Positions 52,950 to 63,376 of a stretch of 64,000 nt of DNA are shown one piece after another. The stretch is from contig NZ_JPYO01000013.1 in assembly GCF_000757485.1 (NCBI RefSeq), forward strand, positions 1-64,000, in the 5' to 3' direction. The stretch comes from Achromobacter sp. RTa (GTDB taxonomy: Bacteria; Pseudomonadota; Gammaproteobacteria; Burkholderiales; Burkholderiaceae_B). The notes beneath the pieces were generated by a model. It searched no databases. It was not told the DNA's origin and saw only the letters and a program-made list of their open reading frames with translations. A program made the translations under genes and the position numbers. How positions within the stretch are numbered: the stretch's first letter is position 1; every line of letters begins with the position of its first letter.

Positions 52950-53579
52950 ATGTCCGTCTCCGATCTGCGTCAAAGTTACGAGAAGAACGTCCTGCTCGAA
53001 AGCCAGGCCTCGGCTTCGCCGTTCGCGCAATTCACCCTCTGGTTCGACGAGGCCCTGGCTTCCAAGGTGCCCGAGCCCAACGCCATGACCCTGGCCACGG
53101 TGGACGCCAGCGGCCAGCCCAGCGCGCGCATCGTCCTGGTCAAGGGCTTCGACGAGCGCGGCTTCACGTTCTTCACCAACTACGAGTCCCGCAAGGGCCT
53201 GGACCTGCAGGCCGAGCCGCGCGCCTGCCTGCTGTTTTTCTGGCAGCCGCTGGAACGCCAGGTCCGGATCGAGGGCGTGGTGGAAAAAGTGGCCACCGAG
53301 GAATCGGATGCCTACTACCGCAGCCGCCCCGCCGGTTCGCGCATCGGCGCCTGGGCTTCGCGCCAGAGCCAGCCCATCACCCGTGAAGAACTGGAAGCCC
53401 GCGAACGGGAATTCCGCGAGCGTTTCGGCGAAGAGCCGCCGCGTCCGCCGCACTGGGGCGGTTACCGCCTGAAGCCCACCGCATTCGAATTCTGGCAAGG
53501 CCGGCCCTCGCGCCTGCACGACCGCCTGCGCTACGTCGCGGAAGGCGCGGCCTGGAAGATCGAACGTCTGTCGCCTTGA
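52950..53579 (+). CDS. pdxH: Pyridoxamine 5'-phosphate oxidase
   Basis: 209-residue FMN enzyme of the split-barrel fold that oxidises PNP and PMP to pyridoxal 5'-phosphate. Family blocks are [24 protein letters not shown] (seen in part), [40 protein letters not shown] and the C-terminal [14 protein letters not shown]. The length is standard. It is the first of a run of three plus-strand flavin-related genes, the next starting 39 bp downstream. Confidence 0.95.
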   Translation: MSVSDLRQSYEKNVLLESQASASPFAQFTLWFDEALASKVPEPNAMTLATVDASGQPSARIVLVKGFDERGFTFFTNYESRKGLDLQAEPRACLLFFWQPLERQVRIEGVVEKVATEESDAYYRSRPAGSRIGAWASRQSQPITREELEAREREFRERFGEEPPRPPHWGGYRLKPTAFEFWQGRPSRLHDRLRYVAEGAAWKIERLSP

Positions 53580-53618
53580 TGCCGGGCGCGTCGCGCGCCC
53601 GCCCCAATCCACGATTGC

Positions 53619-55251
<1,633 letters not shown>

Positions 55252-55252
<1 letters not shown>

Positions 55253-55422
55253 CCCCCACGCCGCGCACGCTGCGCGTGCTTGCTGCCCCCCGAGGGGGCT
55301 GCCCTCCCTTGGGGCGGCCCGGCGGGAGGGCTTGGATGAGTGCCCCCACGCCGCGCACGCTACGCGTGCTTGCTGCCCCCCGAGGGGGCTGCCCTCCCTT
55401 GGGGCGGCCCGGCGGGAGGGCT
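55252..55422. repeat. Two-copy 90-bp intergenic tandem repeat
   Basis: Units start at 55252 and 55342 with GCCCCCACGCCGCGCACGCT and share the skeleton TTGCTGCCCCCCGAGGGGGC then TTGGGGCGGCCCGGCGGGAGG. This resembles the 82-bp units at 30766 (GCCCCCACGC, TTGCTGCCCCCC, TTGGGACGGCCCGGCG), so both belong to one dispersed repeat family. The C6/G5 hairpin lacks a long T-run here. It separates the FAD oxidoreductase gene from purU; no gene is visible in the gap. Confidence 0.8.
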
Positions 55423-55472
55423 AACATTCTTACCGCCTTCTGGTTTTATTTTTCCTCTTTCTTTCCTGAGCC

Positions 55473-56327
55473 ATGCAGCACAACGACTACATCCTGACCC
55501 TGTCCTGCCCCGACCGCACGGGCATCGTGTACCGCGTCAGCGGCCTGTTGTTCGAATTGGGCTGCAACATCCTGGATTCGCAGCAGTTCGGCGACGAGGA
55601 AACCGGGCGCTTCTTCCTGCGGGTGCACTTCGACGCGCCTGGCGGCGTGTCCGCCAGCGACCTGCGCGCCCGCCTGGCCGCCATGTCCGACGAGTACGGA
55701 ATGGAGCTGAAGCTGCACGACGCCCGCCGCAAGGAACGCCTGCTCATCATGGTCAGCAAGCAGGGACACTGCCTGAACGACCTGTTGTTCCGCGTGCACA
55801 GCGGCCACCTGCACGCCGAAGTGGCCGCCATCGTGTCGAACCACAACGACTACGCCAGCCTGGCGGCGTCCTACGGCATCCCTTTCCACCACCTGCCTGT
55901 CACCGCCGACACCAAGGCGGAACAGGAACGCCAGGTGCTGGCCCTGGTCGAGCAGGAAAACATCGACCTGGTGGTGCTGGCCCGCTACATGCAGATCCTG
56001 TCCGAGGACATGTGCCGCGCCCTGAACGGCCGCGCCATCAATATCCACCACAGCTTCCTGCCCAGCTTCAAGGGCGCCCGCCCCTATCACCAGGCGCACG
56101 CGCGCGGGGTCAAGATCATCGGCGCCACCGCCCACTACGTGACCTCGGACCTGGACGAAGGCCCGATCATCGACCAGGACATCGAGCGCGTGGACCACAC
56201 GATGACCGCCCAGGACCTGACCCAGGTCGGCAGCGACATCGAATCCCTGGTGCTCTCGCGCGCCGTGCGCAGCCACGTCGAACACCGCATCCTGCTGAAC
56301 CGCAACAAGACGGTGGTCTTCCGCTAG
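55473..56327 (+). CDS. purU: Formyltetrahydrofolate deformylase
   Basis: 284 residues: an N-terminal ACT regulatory domain (about 6-85, opening YILTLSCPDRTGIVYRV) and a C-terminal formyl-transferase-fold hydrolase domain. Active-site elements are the His of NIHHSFLPSFKG and the Asp of HYVTSDLDEGPII. It hydrolyses 10-formyl-THF to formate plus THF, balancing one-carbon pools; in E. coli it is regulated by Met and Gly through the ACT domain. The length is standard. It is convergent with the SulP gene. Confidence 0.95.
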   Translation: MQHNDYILTLSCPDRTGIVYRVSGLLFELGCNILDSQQFGDEETGRFFLRVHFDAPGGVSASDLRARLAAMSDEYGMELKLHDARRKERLLIMVSKQGHCLNDLLFRVHSGHLHAEVAAIVSNHNDYASLAASYGIPFHHLPVTADTKAEQERQVLALVEQENIDLVVLARYMQILSEDMCRALNGRAINIHHSFLPSFKGARPYHQAHARGVKIIGATAHYVTSDLDEGPIIDQDIERVDHTMTAQDLTQVGSDIESLVLSRAVRSHVEHRILLNRNKTVVFR

Positions 56328-56348
56328 CCGGCTGGCGGCGGCTGCCCC

Positions 56349-58022
56349 CTACGCGCCGCCGTCCGCCCGGGCGAGCGCCACGGCAGCCGCCGTGGCGCTC
56401 GCCACGTCGGGCTGCAGATGGCCCTGCAGGCGCTTGTACAAGCCGATGCGGCGCGCAATGTCCTGCGGCTGGCCCATCAGCCCGGAAACGATCAACCGAA
56501 CCTGACGCGCGTCGCATGCATCGCTCAGCCCTTCGAGCGCCTCGGCCCCCGTCGAATCCACGTAGATCACGTTCTTCAGGTCCAGCACCAGCGCCCGCTC
56601 GGGCAGATGGTCCTCAAGCGACTCCACCAGCTTGGTCGCGCCGAAGAAGACCGTGCCGTACAGGCGCCAGACCGCCACCTTACCCTCCACCCCGGCCAGC
56701 AGGGGCTGCTCGGCCGCCGTGATCCGTTCCGCGCGCGACAGGCTGGAAATGCGGTAGATGAAGGTGATGCAGGCGGCGAAGATGCCGAATTCCACCGCGA
56801 TCGTCAGATCGAAGATCACCGTCAGCAGGAACACCGACACCAGCGTGACGCGGTAAGGAAGCCGATAGGTCCTGAGCCGCGCGAACTCGCGCCATTCGCC
56901 CATGTTCCAGGCCACGTACATCAGGATGGCCGCCAGGGTGGCCAGCGGAATGGAGGCCGCAAGCGGCGCGGCCGCCAAGATCACCAGCAGCAGCACCAAG
57001 GCATGCACCATGCCCGAGACCGGGCTGGTGGCTCCGCTTTTCACGTTCGTTACCGTGCGCGCGATGGTGCCGGTGGCAGGCATGCCGCCGAAGAACGGCG
57101 TGACGAAGTTGGCGACGCCCTGCGCCATCAATTCCTGGTTGGGATCATGCCGGTCGCCGATCATGCCGTCGGCCACGCGCGCGCACAGCAGCGACTCGAT
57201 GGCGCCCAGCACCGCCAGCGTGATGGTGGGCATGAGCAGAAAGCGGGCCGATTCCCAGCTGAACGCCGGCAGCGTGAAATCGGGCAGCGCCGCCGGTATG
57301 CCGCCGAAGCGGCTGCCGATGGTCTCGACCGGCAGGCCGAACATGGCTACGGCCGCCGTGGCCAGCGCCAGCGCCACAATGGAGCCCGGCACCCGCGTCA
57401 GCCGCGCGGCCCGGCGTCCGCCCCACTTCGGCAGCCAGCGCTGCCAGCCGACGATCACCAGCAGCGACACCAGCGCCACGCCGGCGGCCCATGGATTGAT
57501 CGTGGACAGGTGGCCGCCCAGCGCCCCCAGGATGCCGAAGAAATCGCCCGGCATCTCGGGAATCGAAAGCCCCAGGAAATCCTTGACCTGCGAAAGCGCG
57601 ATCAGCACCGCGATGCCGTTGGTGAAGCCGATGATGACCGCCACCGGAATGAAGCGCACCAGCGTCCCCAGCCTGAGCAGCCCCATCACGAACAGCAGCA
57701 CGCCCGACAGCGCGGTGGCGATGATCAGGTTGGCCACGCCGTACTGCTGGACAATGTCGTAGACGATGACGATGAACGCGCCCGCCGGCCCGCCGATCTG
57801 CACCCGGCTGCCGCCGAGCAAGGCAATCAGGAAGCCCGCGATGATGGAGGTGAAAAGGCCCGCCTCCGGCTTGAGGCCCGAACCGATGGCGAAGGCCATG
57901 GCCAGGGGCAGCGCCACCACGGCCACCGTGAGGCCTGCGCCCAGGTCCTGCAGGAAACGGCTGCGGTCGTAGCCCCGCAGCGCCACGAAGAGACGCGGAT
58001 GAAAAGAAAAGGGAATGTCCAC
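56349..58022 (-). CDS. SulP-family anion transporter with STAS domain
   Basis: 557 residues. Ten or more membrane segments occupy about 25-425, with GGPAGAFIVIVYDIV, FTNGIAVLIALSQVKDFLG and GGMPATGTIARTVTNVKSGATS (in part) as SulP marks. A cytoplasmic STAS domain follows (about 435-545, with YVDSTGAEALEGL around the conserved DST). It transports sulfate, bicarbonate or dicarboxylates. The start was set at GTG 58022 because GGAG lies 7 nt upstream and the protein then opens with the normal N-terminus; the longer frame to 58091 lacks a site. Confidence 0.9.
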   Translation of the reverse strand: MDIPFSFHPRLFVALRGYDRSRFLQDLGAGLTVAVVALPLAMAFAIGSGLKPEAGLFTSIIAGFLIALLGGSRVQIGGPAGAFIVIVYDIVQQYGVANLIIATALSGVLLFVMGLLRLGTLVRFIPVAVIIGFTNGIAVLIALSQVKDFLGLSIPEMPGDFFGILGALGGHLSTINPWAAGVALVSLLVIVGWQRWLPKWGGRRAARLTRVPGSIVALALATAAVAMFGLPVETIGSRFGGIPAALPDFTLPAFSWESARFLLMPTITLAVLGAIESLLCARVADGMIGDRHDPNQELMAQGVANFVTPFFGGMPATGTIARTVTNVKSGATSPVSGMVHALVLLLVILAAAPLAASIPLATLAAILMYVAWNMGEWREFARLRTYRLPYRVTLVSVFLLTVIFDLTIAVEFGIFAACITFIYRISSLSRAERITAAEQPLLAGVEGKVAVWRLYGTVFFGATKLVESLEDHLPERALVLDLKNVIYVDSTGAEALEGLSDACDARQVRLIVSGLMGQPQDIARRIGLYKRLQGHLQPDVASATAAAVALARADGGA

Positions 58023-58211
58023 AATCGACTCCGGAGAAGTGAAACTGAAACGCCCTCGTATGGGGTTCAGTTCTTCGCCGGAGGGCCGCAATGACGCAGC
58101 CGGGTGATGAAACGCTTGCGGCGTGTCAGCGGCAGGATCGGTCGATAGGACATGGCCGGATCAGTGTACTCCCGCAGGACGGCTCTGGCGCTGCCTGTTT
58201 GCAGGCCGGGC

Positions 58212-59114
58212 CTAGGGAGTTTCCGGGCCGGCCCCGTAATGGCGCGCCACCAGCTCCACGGCCTTCTCCTGCAACGGCGTGCGCCCGGCGCCGGGCCAGA
58301 TCGCCTGGCTGACCGAGCGCGCCGCATGCTCGAATTCAATGAAGCGCGTGCCGGCCAGGCCGCTGCTCGACAGGCAGGCCGGCACGATGGACACGCCCAG
58401 CCCTTGCGACACCAGCGAGGCGACGCTCAGCCAGTGCCTCACCTCGTGCCGGATGACGGGCATGAAGCCGGCCGACACGCACATGGCCAGCACCGTCTCG
58501 TAATAGCTCGGCGAAGCCGCCCTGGCAAAGAACACGAAATCGTCCCCCGCCAGATCGGCCAGCCTCAGCGATGCGCGGCCTGCCAGCGGATGCGCTTGCG
58601 GCAGGCACACCATGAAGGGTTCGGCCACGAGGTCGCGCGCCTCCACCCCTTTCGGCAGGGGATTGGCGTGGATGAAGCCCAGATCCTGCTCGCCGCGCCG
58701 CACCGCCTCGATCTGATCGTGCGAATTCAGTTCGGTCAGCACGTGCTCCACGTCGGGCAGCTCGGTCCGCATCGCATTCAGCAGCGCCGGCAGGCCGCGG
58801 TACAGCATGGAGCCCACGAAGCCGATGCGCAGCCTGCCTCGCAGGCCGGCGTCCACGCGCTGCACCAGCGTGCGCACTTCTTCCGCCTGGCGCAGCAGCG
58901 TCAAGGCCTCGCGGTACAGCACCTGCCCGGCGTCGGTCAGTTCCACGTGCCGGCTGCTGCGGTTCAGCAGCCGGGCGCCCACGCTGTCCTCCAACTGCCG
59001 GATGGCGTAGCTGAGCGGCGGCTGGGAAATATGGAGCCGGACGGCGGCCCGGCTGAAATGGCGCTCTTCGGCCACGGCGATGAAATACCGCAGCAGGCGC
59101 GGGTCCAGGTCCAT
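58212..59114 (-). CDS. LysR-family transcriptional regulator
   Basis: 300 residues with the winged helix (YFIAVAEERHFSRAAVRLHISQPPLSYAIRQLE in part) and a substrate-binding domain starting RGRLRIGFVGSM. It resembles the CatR/BenM-like LysR group that responds to aromatic or organic acids. The start at 59114 is backed by AAGGAG about 6 nt upstream. It is divergent from the acyl-CoA dehydrogenase/Bug/CoA-transferase genes and probably controls them. A long inverted repeat lies in the shared gap. The frame to 59276 overlaps the divergent gene and is rejected. Confidence 0.9.
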   Translation of the reverse strand: MDLDPRLLRYFIAVAEERHFSRAAVRLHISQPPLSYAIRQLEDSVGARLLNRSSRHVELTDAGQVLYREALTLLRQAEEVRTLVQRVDAGLRGRLRIGFVGSMLYRGLPALLNAMRTELPDVEHVLTELNSHDQIEAVRRGEQDLGFIHANPLPKGVEARDLVAEPFMVCLPQAHPLAGRASLRLADLAGDDFVFFARAASPSYYETVLAMCVSAGFMPVIRHEVRHWLSVASLVSQGLGVSIVPACLSSSGLAGTRFIEFEHAARSVSQAIWPGAGRTPLQEKAVELVARHYGAGPETP

Positions 59115-59135
59115 GTCGGTCTCCTTCCCGCTCTT

Positions 59136-59185
59136 ATCTATACTTTTTTTGGATTGTTCTACACAAAAACAGTATTTGTATAGAT
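59136..59185. promoter_or_regulatory. Inverted repeat ATCTATAC-N34-GTATAGAT in divergent promoter
   Basis: Perfect 8-bp arms (59136-59143 and 59178-59185), extendable with one mismatch each side, bracket an AT-rich core with TTGTTC at 59154-59159 and TATAGA at 59179-59184. About four helical turns separate the arms, as for a LysR tetramer bound at two sites. It probably holds both the LysR operator and the promoter for the acyl-CoA dehydrogenase gene. Confidence 0.5.
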
Positions 59186-59238
59186 TAATCGATTTGCGCA
59201 CCATCAAGGCATCTTTTCGTTTTGCACTGGATGCCGCC

Positions 59239-60939
59239 ATGGATGCCCCCGTCAAGACCGTCACGCCCGCCGCCACGCCCGTACCCGATTCGCGTGGCCT
59301 GAACCTGTTCCGCGCGGACCCCTATGCCGCGGCGCTCAGCCAGCGTTACCTGCCCCCGGCGCTGCACGCCCATCTGCTGCCCCACCTGGAACGATTGGGC
59401 GAACTGGCTGGCGGCGCCATGGACGAACTGGCCTCCACGGCGGACAAGCACCCGCCCACGCTCTCGGTGCGCAACCGCGCCGGCACGGATGAATCGCGCA
59501 TCGACAAGCATCCGGCCTACGTCGAACTCGAACGCCTGGCCTATAGCGAGTTCGGCCTGGCCGCGCTATCGCACCGCGGCGGCGTGCTGGGCTGGCCAGA
59601 ACCTATGCCCGCCGCCGCCAAGTACGCCCTCAGCCATCTGTTCGTGCAGGCGGAGTTCGGTCTGTGCTGCCCGGTCAGCATGACGGACTCGCTGGCGCGC
59701 ACGCTGCGCAAGTTCGGCGCCCCAGAGCTGGTGGAGCGGGTCCTGCCCCAGGTGACGTCCCAGGATTTCGACACGCTGCGCCAGGGCGCCATGTTCATGA
59801 CGGAACAAGGCGCGGGTTCGGACGTCAGCGCCACCGAGGTCACGGCCGAGCTCCAGGACGACGGCACCTGGCGCCTCCACGGCGATAAATGGTTCTGCTC
59901 GAACCCGGACGCGGGCTACGCCATGGTGCTGGCGCGCAGCGAACCGCAGCCCGGGCTGAAAGGCGTGTCGCTCTTCCTGCTGCCGCGCGACCTGCCCAAC
60001 GGAGCCCACAACCACTACCGCATCCTGCGCCTGAAAGACAAGCTGGGCACGCGCTCGATGGCCAGCGGCGAAATCCGCCTGGAAGGCGCGGTGGCCTGGC
60101 TGGTGGGCGAGCGCGGCCGCGGCTTCAAGCAGATGGCCGACATGATCAACAACTCGCGCCTGTCCAACGGCATGCGCGCCGCCGGCCTGATGCGCCGGGC
60201 CGTCACCGAGGCGGTCTATTTCTCTCAGCACCGCCGCGCTTTCGGCAAGCGCCTGATCGACATGCCGCTGATGCAGCGCCAGCTGGTCAAGATGACCGTC
60301 TGGGCCGAGCAGGCGCGCAGCGTGATGTTCCAGACGGCGCGGGCCCTGGCCGATGCCGACCAGGGCCACGGATCTCCCGCCCTGGCCCGCATCCTCACGC
60401 CTCTCATCAAATTCCGCGCCTGCCGCGACGCCCGCAAAGTCACCGGCGACGCGATGGAAGTGCGCGGGGGCTGCGGCTACATCGAGGAATGGACCGAGCC
60501 GCGCCTGGTGCGCGATGCGCACCTGGGTTCCATCTGGGAAGGCACCAGCAACATCGTGGCGCTGGACGTGCTGCGCGCGATCACCAAGGAGCAATCGCTG
60601 CCGGCGCTGCGCAGCCATATCGACCGCCTGCTGGCCGACGGCGCTCCCTGCCGCCCCGAGCTCGCCCCGCTGCAGGCGCGCGCGCTGGAGCAGACCTATG
60701 CGCTCGCCGAGCACGCCGCGGCAGGCAACCATGCCGAACTGGCCCGCCAGGCGGCGTCGCTGCTGTACCACGCGGTGTCCCTGGCCGCCCTGCGCTGGGA
60801 AGCCGCCGCGCCCGGGCTGGAAAGCCGGGCGCAGCTGGCCGACCAGGTGCTGCTGCATCGCCTGGGGCCGCGCGATCCCTACGCCATCCCGCCCGACGAA
60901 AGCGCGGCTTGCCGGGCCATCCTGCAATACGCGCTGTAA
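59239..60939 (+). CDS. AidB-like acyl-CoA dehydrogenase
   Basis: 566 residues, longer than ordinary acyl-CoA dehydrogenases (about 380) and close to AidB (about 540). Signature parts are MTEQGAGSDVSATEV, WFCSNPDAGYAMVLAR, NSRLSNGMRAAGLMRRA and GGCGYIEEWTEPRLVRDAH (in part) with IWEGTSNI. AidB-type proteins are FAD enzymes with an extra C-terminal domain; E. coli AidB is linked to alkylation response, but relatives in catabolic operons act on acyl-CoAs. The neighbouring CoA-transferase and Bug receptor favour a catabolic role. The ATG at 59239 fits the family N-terminus. Confidence 0.87.
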   Translation: MDAPVKTVTPAATPVPDSRGLNLFRADPYAAALSQRYLPPALHAHLLPHLERLGELAGGAMDELASTADKHPPTLSVRNRAGTDESRIDKHPAYVELERLAYSEFGLAALSHRGGVLGWPEPMPAAAKYALSHLFVQAEFGLCCPVSMTDSLARTLRKFGAPELVERVLPQVTSQDFDTLRQGAMFMTEQGAGSDVSATEVTAELQDDGTWRLHGDKWFCSNPDAGYAMVLARSEPQPGLKGVSLFLLPRDLPNGAHNHYRILRLKDKLGTRSMASGEIRLEGAVAWLVGERGRGFKQMADMINNSRLSNGMRAAGLMRRAVTEAVYFSQHRRAFGKRLIDMPLMQRQLVKMTVWAEQARSVMFQTARALADADQGHGSPALARILTPLIKFRACRDARKVTGDAMEVRGGCGYIEEWTEPRLVRDAHLGSIWEGTSNIVALDVLRAITKEQSLPALRSHIDRLLADGAPCRPELAPLQARALEQTYALAEHAAAGNHAELARQAASLLYHAVSLAALRWEAAAPGLESRAQLADQVLLHRLGPRDPYAIPPDESAACRAILQYAL

Positions 60940-60987
60940 ACCGACGCCGGCGGCACAGCCGGCGCGCATCCACCACTGGAGACAAGC

Positions 60988-61968
60988 ATGAACCGCTACC
61001 TCGCCCCCTTGCTGCTGGCCGCCGCCGCGGCCATCCCCGCAGCGCCCGCCCTGGCCGCCGACGCCTATCCCTCGGAGCGCCCGGTCACCCTGGTCGTGCC
61101 CTTCCCGCCCGGAGGTCCCACCGACGCCCTGGCCCGCAGGCTGGCCGACAAGCTCAGGCAGCCGCTGAACCAGAACGTGATCGTCGAAAACCGCAGCGGC
61201 GCGGGCGGCAACATCGGTTCGGAGTACGTGGCCAATGCCAAGCCCGATGGCTACACCATCCTGTTCGGCACCTCGGGGCCGCTGGCGATCAACGTCAGCC
61301 TGTACAAAAAGCAGGGCTACGACCCCCAGACCAGCTTCGCTCCCATCATCCGGATCGGCCACCTGCCCAATATCCTGGTGGTGAATCCGTCCGTGCCCGC
61401 CAAGAACATGCAGGAGCTCATCGCCTACGCCAAGAAGAATCCGGACGCGCTCAGCTATGCCTCGTCCGGCAACGGCGCGTCTTCGCACCTGGCCGGCATT
61501 CTCTTCAACCGCATGGCCGGCACGCAGATCATGCACATTCCCTACAAGGGCACCGGCCCCGCCCTGAACGACCTGCTGGGCGGGCAGGTATCCATGTCGT
61601 TCACCGACATCCTCACCGCGCTGCCCTACGTCAAGGCAGGCAAGCTGCGCGCGATCGGCCTGGCCAGCGCCCAGCGCTCCGATGCCCTGCCGGACCTGCC
61701 CACGCTGTCGGAGCAAGGGCTCAAGGGCTATGACGTCAGCGTGTTCTTCGGCATCGTCGCGCCCAAGAACACGCCGGCGCCGGTCGTGGACACCCTGAAC
61801 CGGGCGTTCCAGAGCGCCCTGTCCGATCCCGACGTGGCCCAGACGCTGCGCAGCCAGGGCATTGTCGAGGCGCAGGACAAGACGCCCCAGGGCCTGTCTT
61901 CGTTCATCTCCGCCGAAGTTCCCAAATGGCGCGACGTCATCGCCAGCGCCCACGTTTCCATCGACTGA
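60988..61968 (+). CDS. Bug-family (tripartite tricarboxylate) periplasmic receptor
   Basis: 326 residues with a signal peptide ending APALAADAYP and the family blocks RPVTLVVPFPPGGPTDALARRLA (in part), VVENRSGAGGNIGSEYVA and PDGYTILFGT. Bug proteins bind carboxylated ligands for TctAB-type importers or for sensing. No tctA/tctB gene is nearby, typical of orphan Bug receptors in Bordetella-like genomes. The position between the dehydrogenase and CoA-transferase genes suggests an organic acid used by those enzymes. Confidence 0.9.
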   Translation: MNRYLAPLLLAAAAAIPAAPALAADAYPSERPVTLVVPFPPGGPTDALARRLADKLRQPLNQNVIVENRSGAGGNIGSEYVANAKPDGYTILFGTSGPLAINVSLYKKQGYDPQTSFAPIIRIGHLPNILVVNPSVPAKNMQELIAYAKKNPDALSYASSGNGASSHLAGILFNRMAGTQIMHIPYKGTGPALNDLLGGQVSMSFTDILTALPYVKAGKLRAIGLASAQRSDALPDLPTLSEQGLKGYDVSVFFGIVAPKNTPAPVVDTLNRAFQSALSDPDVAQTLRSQGIVEAQDKTPQGLSSFISAEVPKWRDVIASAHVSID

Positions 61969-61979
61969 ACGGATCCCGC

Positions 61980-63086
61980 ATGGCTTCAACCCTACCCAAT
62001 GCCGGCGCCCTGGCCGGCTGCAAGGTGATCGACCTGTCCCGCGTGCTGGGCGGCCCCTATTGCACGCAGATCCTGGCCGACCACGGCGCCGACGTGCTCA
62101 AGATCGAGCCGCCCGGCGGCGACGAAACGCGGGGCTGGGGCCCGCCCTTCCTGGGCGACACCGCGTCCTACTTCATCGGCGTGAACCGCAACAAGGAGGG
62201 CATGACGCTGGACCTGTCCCAGGAGGCCGGCCAGGAGCTGCTGCGCCGCCTGCTGGCCGACGCCGACGTGCTGGTCGAGAACTTCAAGCCGGGCACGCTC
62301 GAGAAATGGGGGCTGGGCTACGACACCCTGACCCAGGAGTTCCCCGCGCTGATCCATTGCCGGGTCAGCGGCTTCGGATCCGACGGGCCGCTGGGCGGCC
62401 TGCCCGGCTACGACGCCTGCGCCCAGGCCATGTGCGGCCTCATGAGCGTGAACGGCGATGCAGAGGGAGAAGCCACCCGCGTCGGCCTGCCCGTGGTGGA
62501 CATGGTGACGGGCCTGAACGCGGCGGTAGCCATCCTGCTGGCGCTGAACGAGCGCGGCCGCAGCGGCCTGGGCCAGTTCCTCGACATCACGCTGTACGAC
62601 TGCGCCCTGTCGCTGCTGCACCCGCATGCGCCGAACTATTTCTACAGCGGCAAGGTTCCCTCGCGCAGCGGCAACGCGCACCCGAACATCGCCCCCTACG
62701 AAACGCTGCCCACGGCCACCGGCCCGATCTTCCTGGCGGTGGGCAACAACCGGCAATTCGCGCAGCTGGCGCAGGCGCTGGAAGCGCCGGCGCTGGCCGA
62801 GGACCCGCGCTATGCCGCCAACGCGGACCGCCTGCGCAACCGCCAGGCACTGCGCGACGACCTGTCCGCGCTGCTGGCCGGACACGACGCGGCAGCGCTG
62901 GCCGACCGCCTGCTGCGCAGCGGCGTGCCCGCGGCCGCCGTGCTGACGGTGGACCAGGCGCTGGCGCATCCGCATACGCGGCATCGCGGCATGGTGCTGG
63001 AGCAAGGCGACTACCGCGGCGTGGGTTCCCCCATCAAGCTCTCGCGCACCCCCGCCACGCTGCGCAAGCTGCCACCGGGGCTGTAG
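61980..63086 (+). CDS. Family III CoA-transferase (CaiB/BaiF)
   Basis: 368 residues. The N-terminus GCKVIDLSRVLGGPYCTQILADHGADVLKIE (in part) and the catalytic Asp145 in PGYDACAQAM identify formyl-CoA/carnitine-type transferases, which move CoA between carboxylic acids via an aspartyl-CoA thioester. It would activate the acid that the AidB-like dehydrogenase then oxidises. The start at 61980 lies 11 bp after the Bug stop. A terminator follows downstream. Confidence 0.9.
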   Translation: MASTLPNAGALAGCKVIDLSRVLGGPYCTQILADHGADVLKIEPPGGDETRGWGPPFLGDTASYFIGVNRNKEGMTLDLSQEAGQELLRRLLADADVLVENFKPGTLEKWGLGYDTLTQEFPALIHCRVSGFGSDGPLGGLPGYDACAQAMCGLMSVNGDAEGEATRVGLPVVDMVTGLNAAVAILLALNERGRSGLGQFLDITLYDCALSLLHPHAPNYFYSGKVPSRSGNAHPNIAPYETLPTATGPIFLAVGNNRQFAQLAQALEAPALAEDPRYAANADRLRNRQALRDDLSALLAGHDAAALADRLLRSGVPAAAVLTVDQALAHPHTRHRGMVLEQGDYRGVGSPIKLSRTPATLRKLPPGL

Positions 63087-63141
63087 GATGGGTGCAGCGC
63101 GCGAGTTCTAAAAAAAGACCCCAAGTATCCAACGCGCGCAA

Positions 63142-63331
63142 CCCATCGGGCGGCGCGAGCCGCCGTTTTTCGTGGCAAGCGCAAATCCCAGCCTGCACCA
63201 GCCGATGAATCTCGCGCGTTGAGCGTCGGCCTTCTACCCATCGACCGGCGCGAGCCGCCGTTTTTCGTGGCAAGCGCGAATGCCGGCTTGCGCCGGCCGA
63301 TGGGTTTCGCGCGTTGAGCGTCGGCGTTCTC
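63142..63331. repeat. Two-copy 95-bp intergenic tandem repeat
   Basis: Units start at 63142 and 63237 with CCCATCG, share GCGAGCCGCCGTTTTTCGTG and GGCAAGCGC, and end with CGCGCGTTGAGCGTCGGC. The 290-bp gap between the CoA-transferase and gamma-glutamyltransferase genes holds only these units and their flanks. Confidence 0.8.
63149..63170 (+). terminator. Intrinsic terminator after the CoA-transferase gene
   Basis: GGCGGC-GCGA-GCCGCC followed by GTTTTT is a compact terminator within the first 95-bp repeat unit, about 60 bp after the CoA-transferase stop. The equivalent in unit 2 has a shorter stem. Confidence 0.75.
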
Positions 63332-63376
63332 GGTTAAGAACTCCCGTGCTACACCCATCCCACCGGGCATTTCGGA

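Noticed and set aside
58067-58153. 28-residue frame (MSYRPILPLTRRKRF...) upstream of the SulP gene
   Set aside because: No good ribosome site or recognised family; it may be chance in a GC-rich leader. A regulatory leader peptide cannot be excluded.
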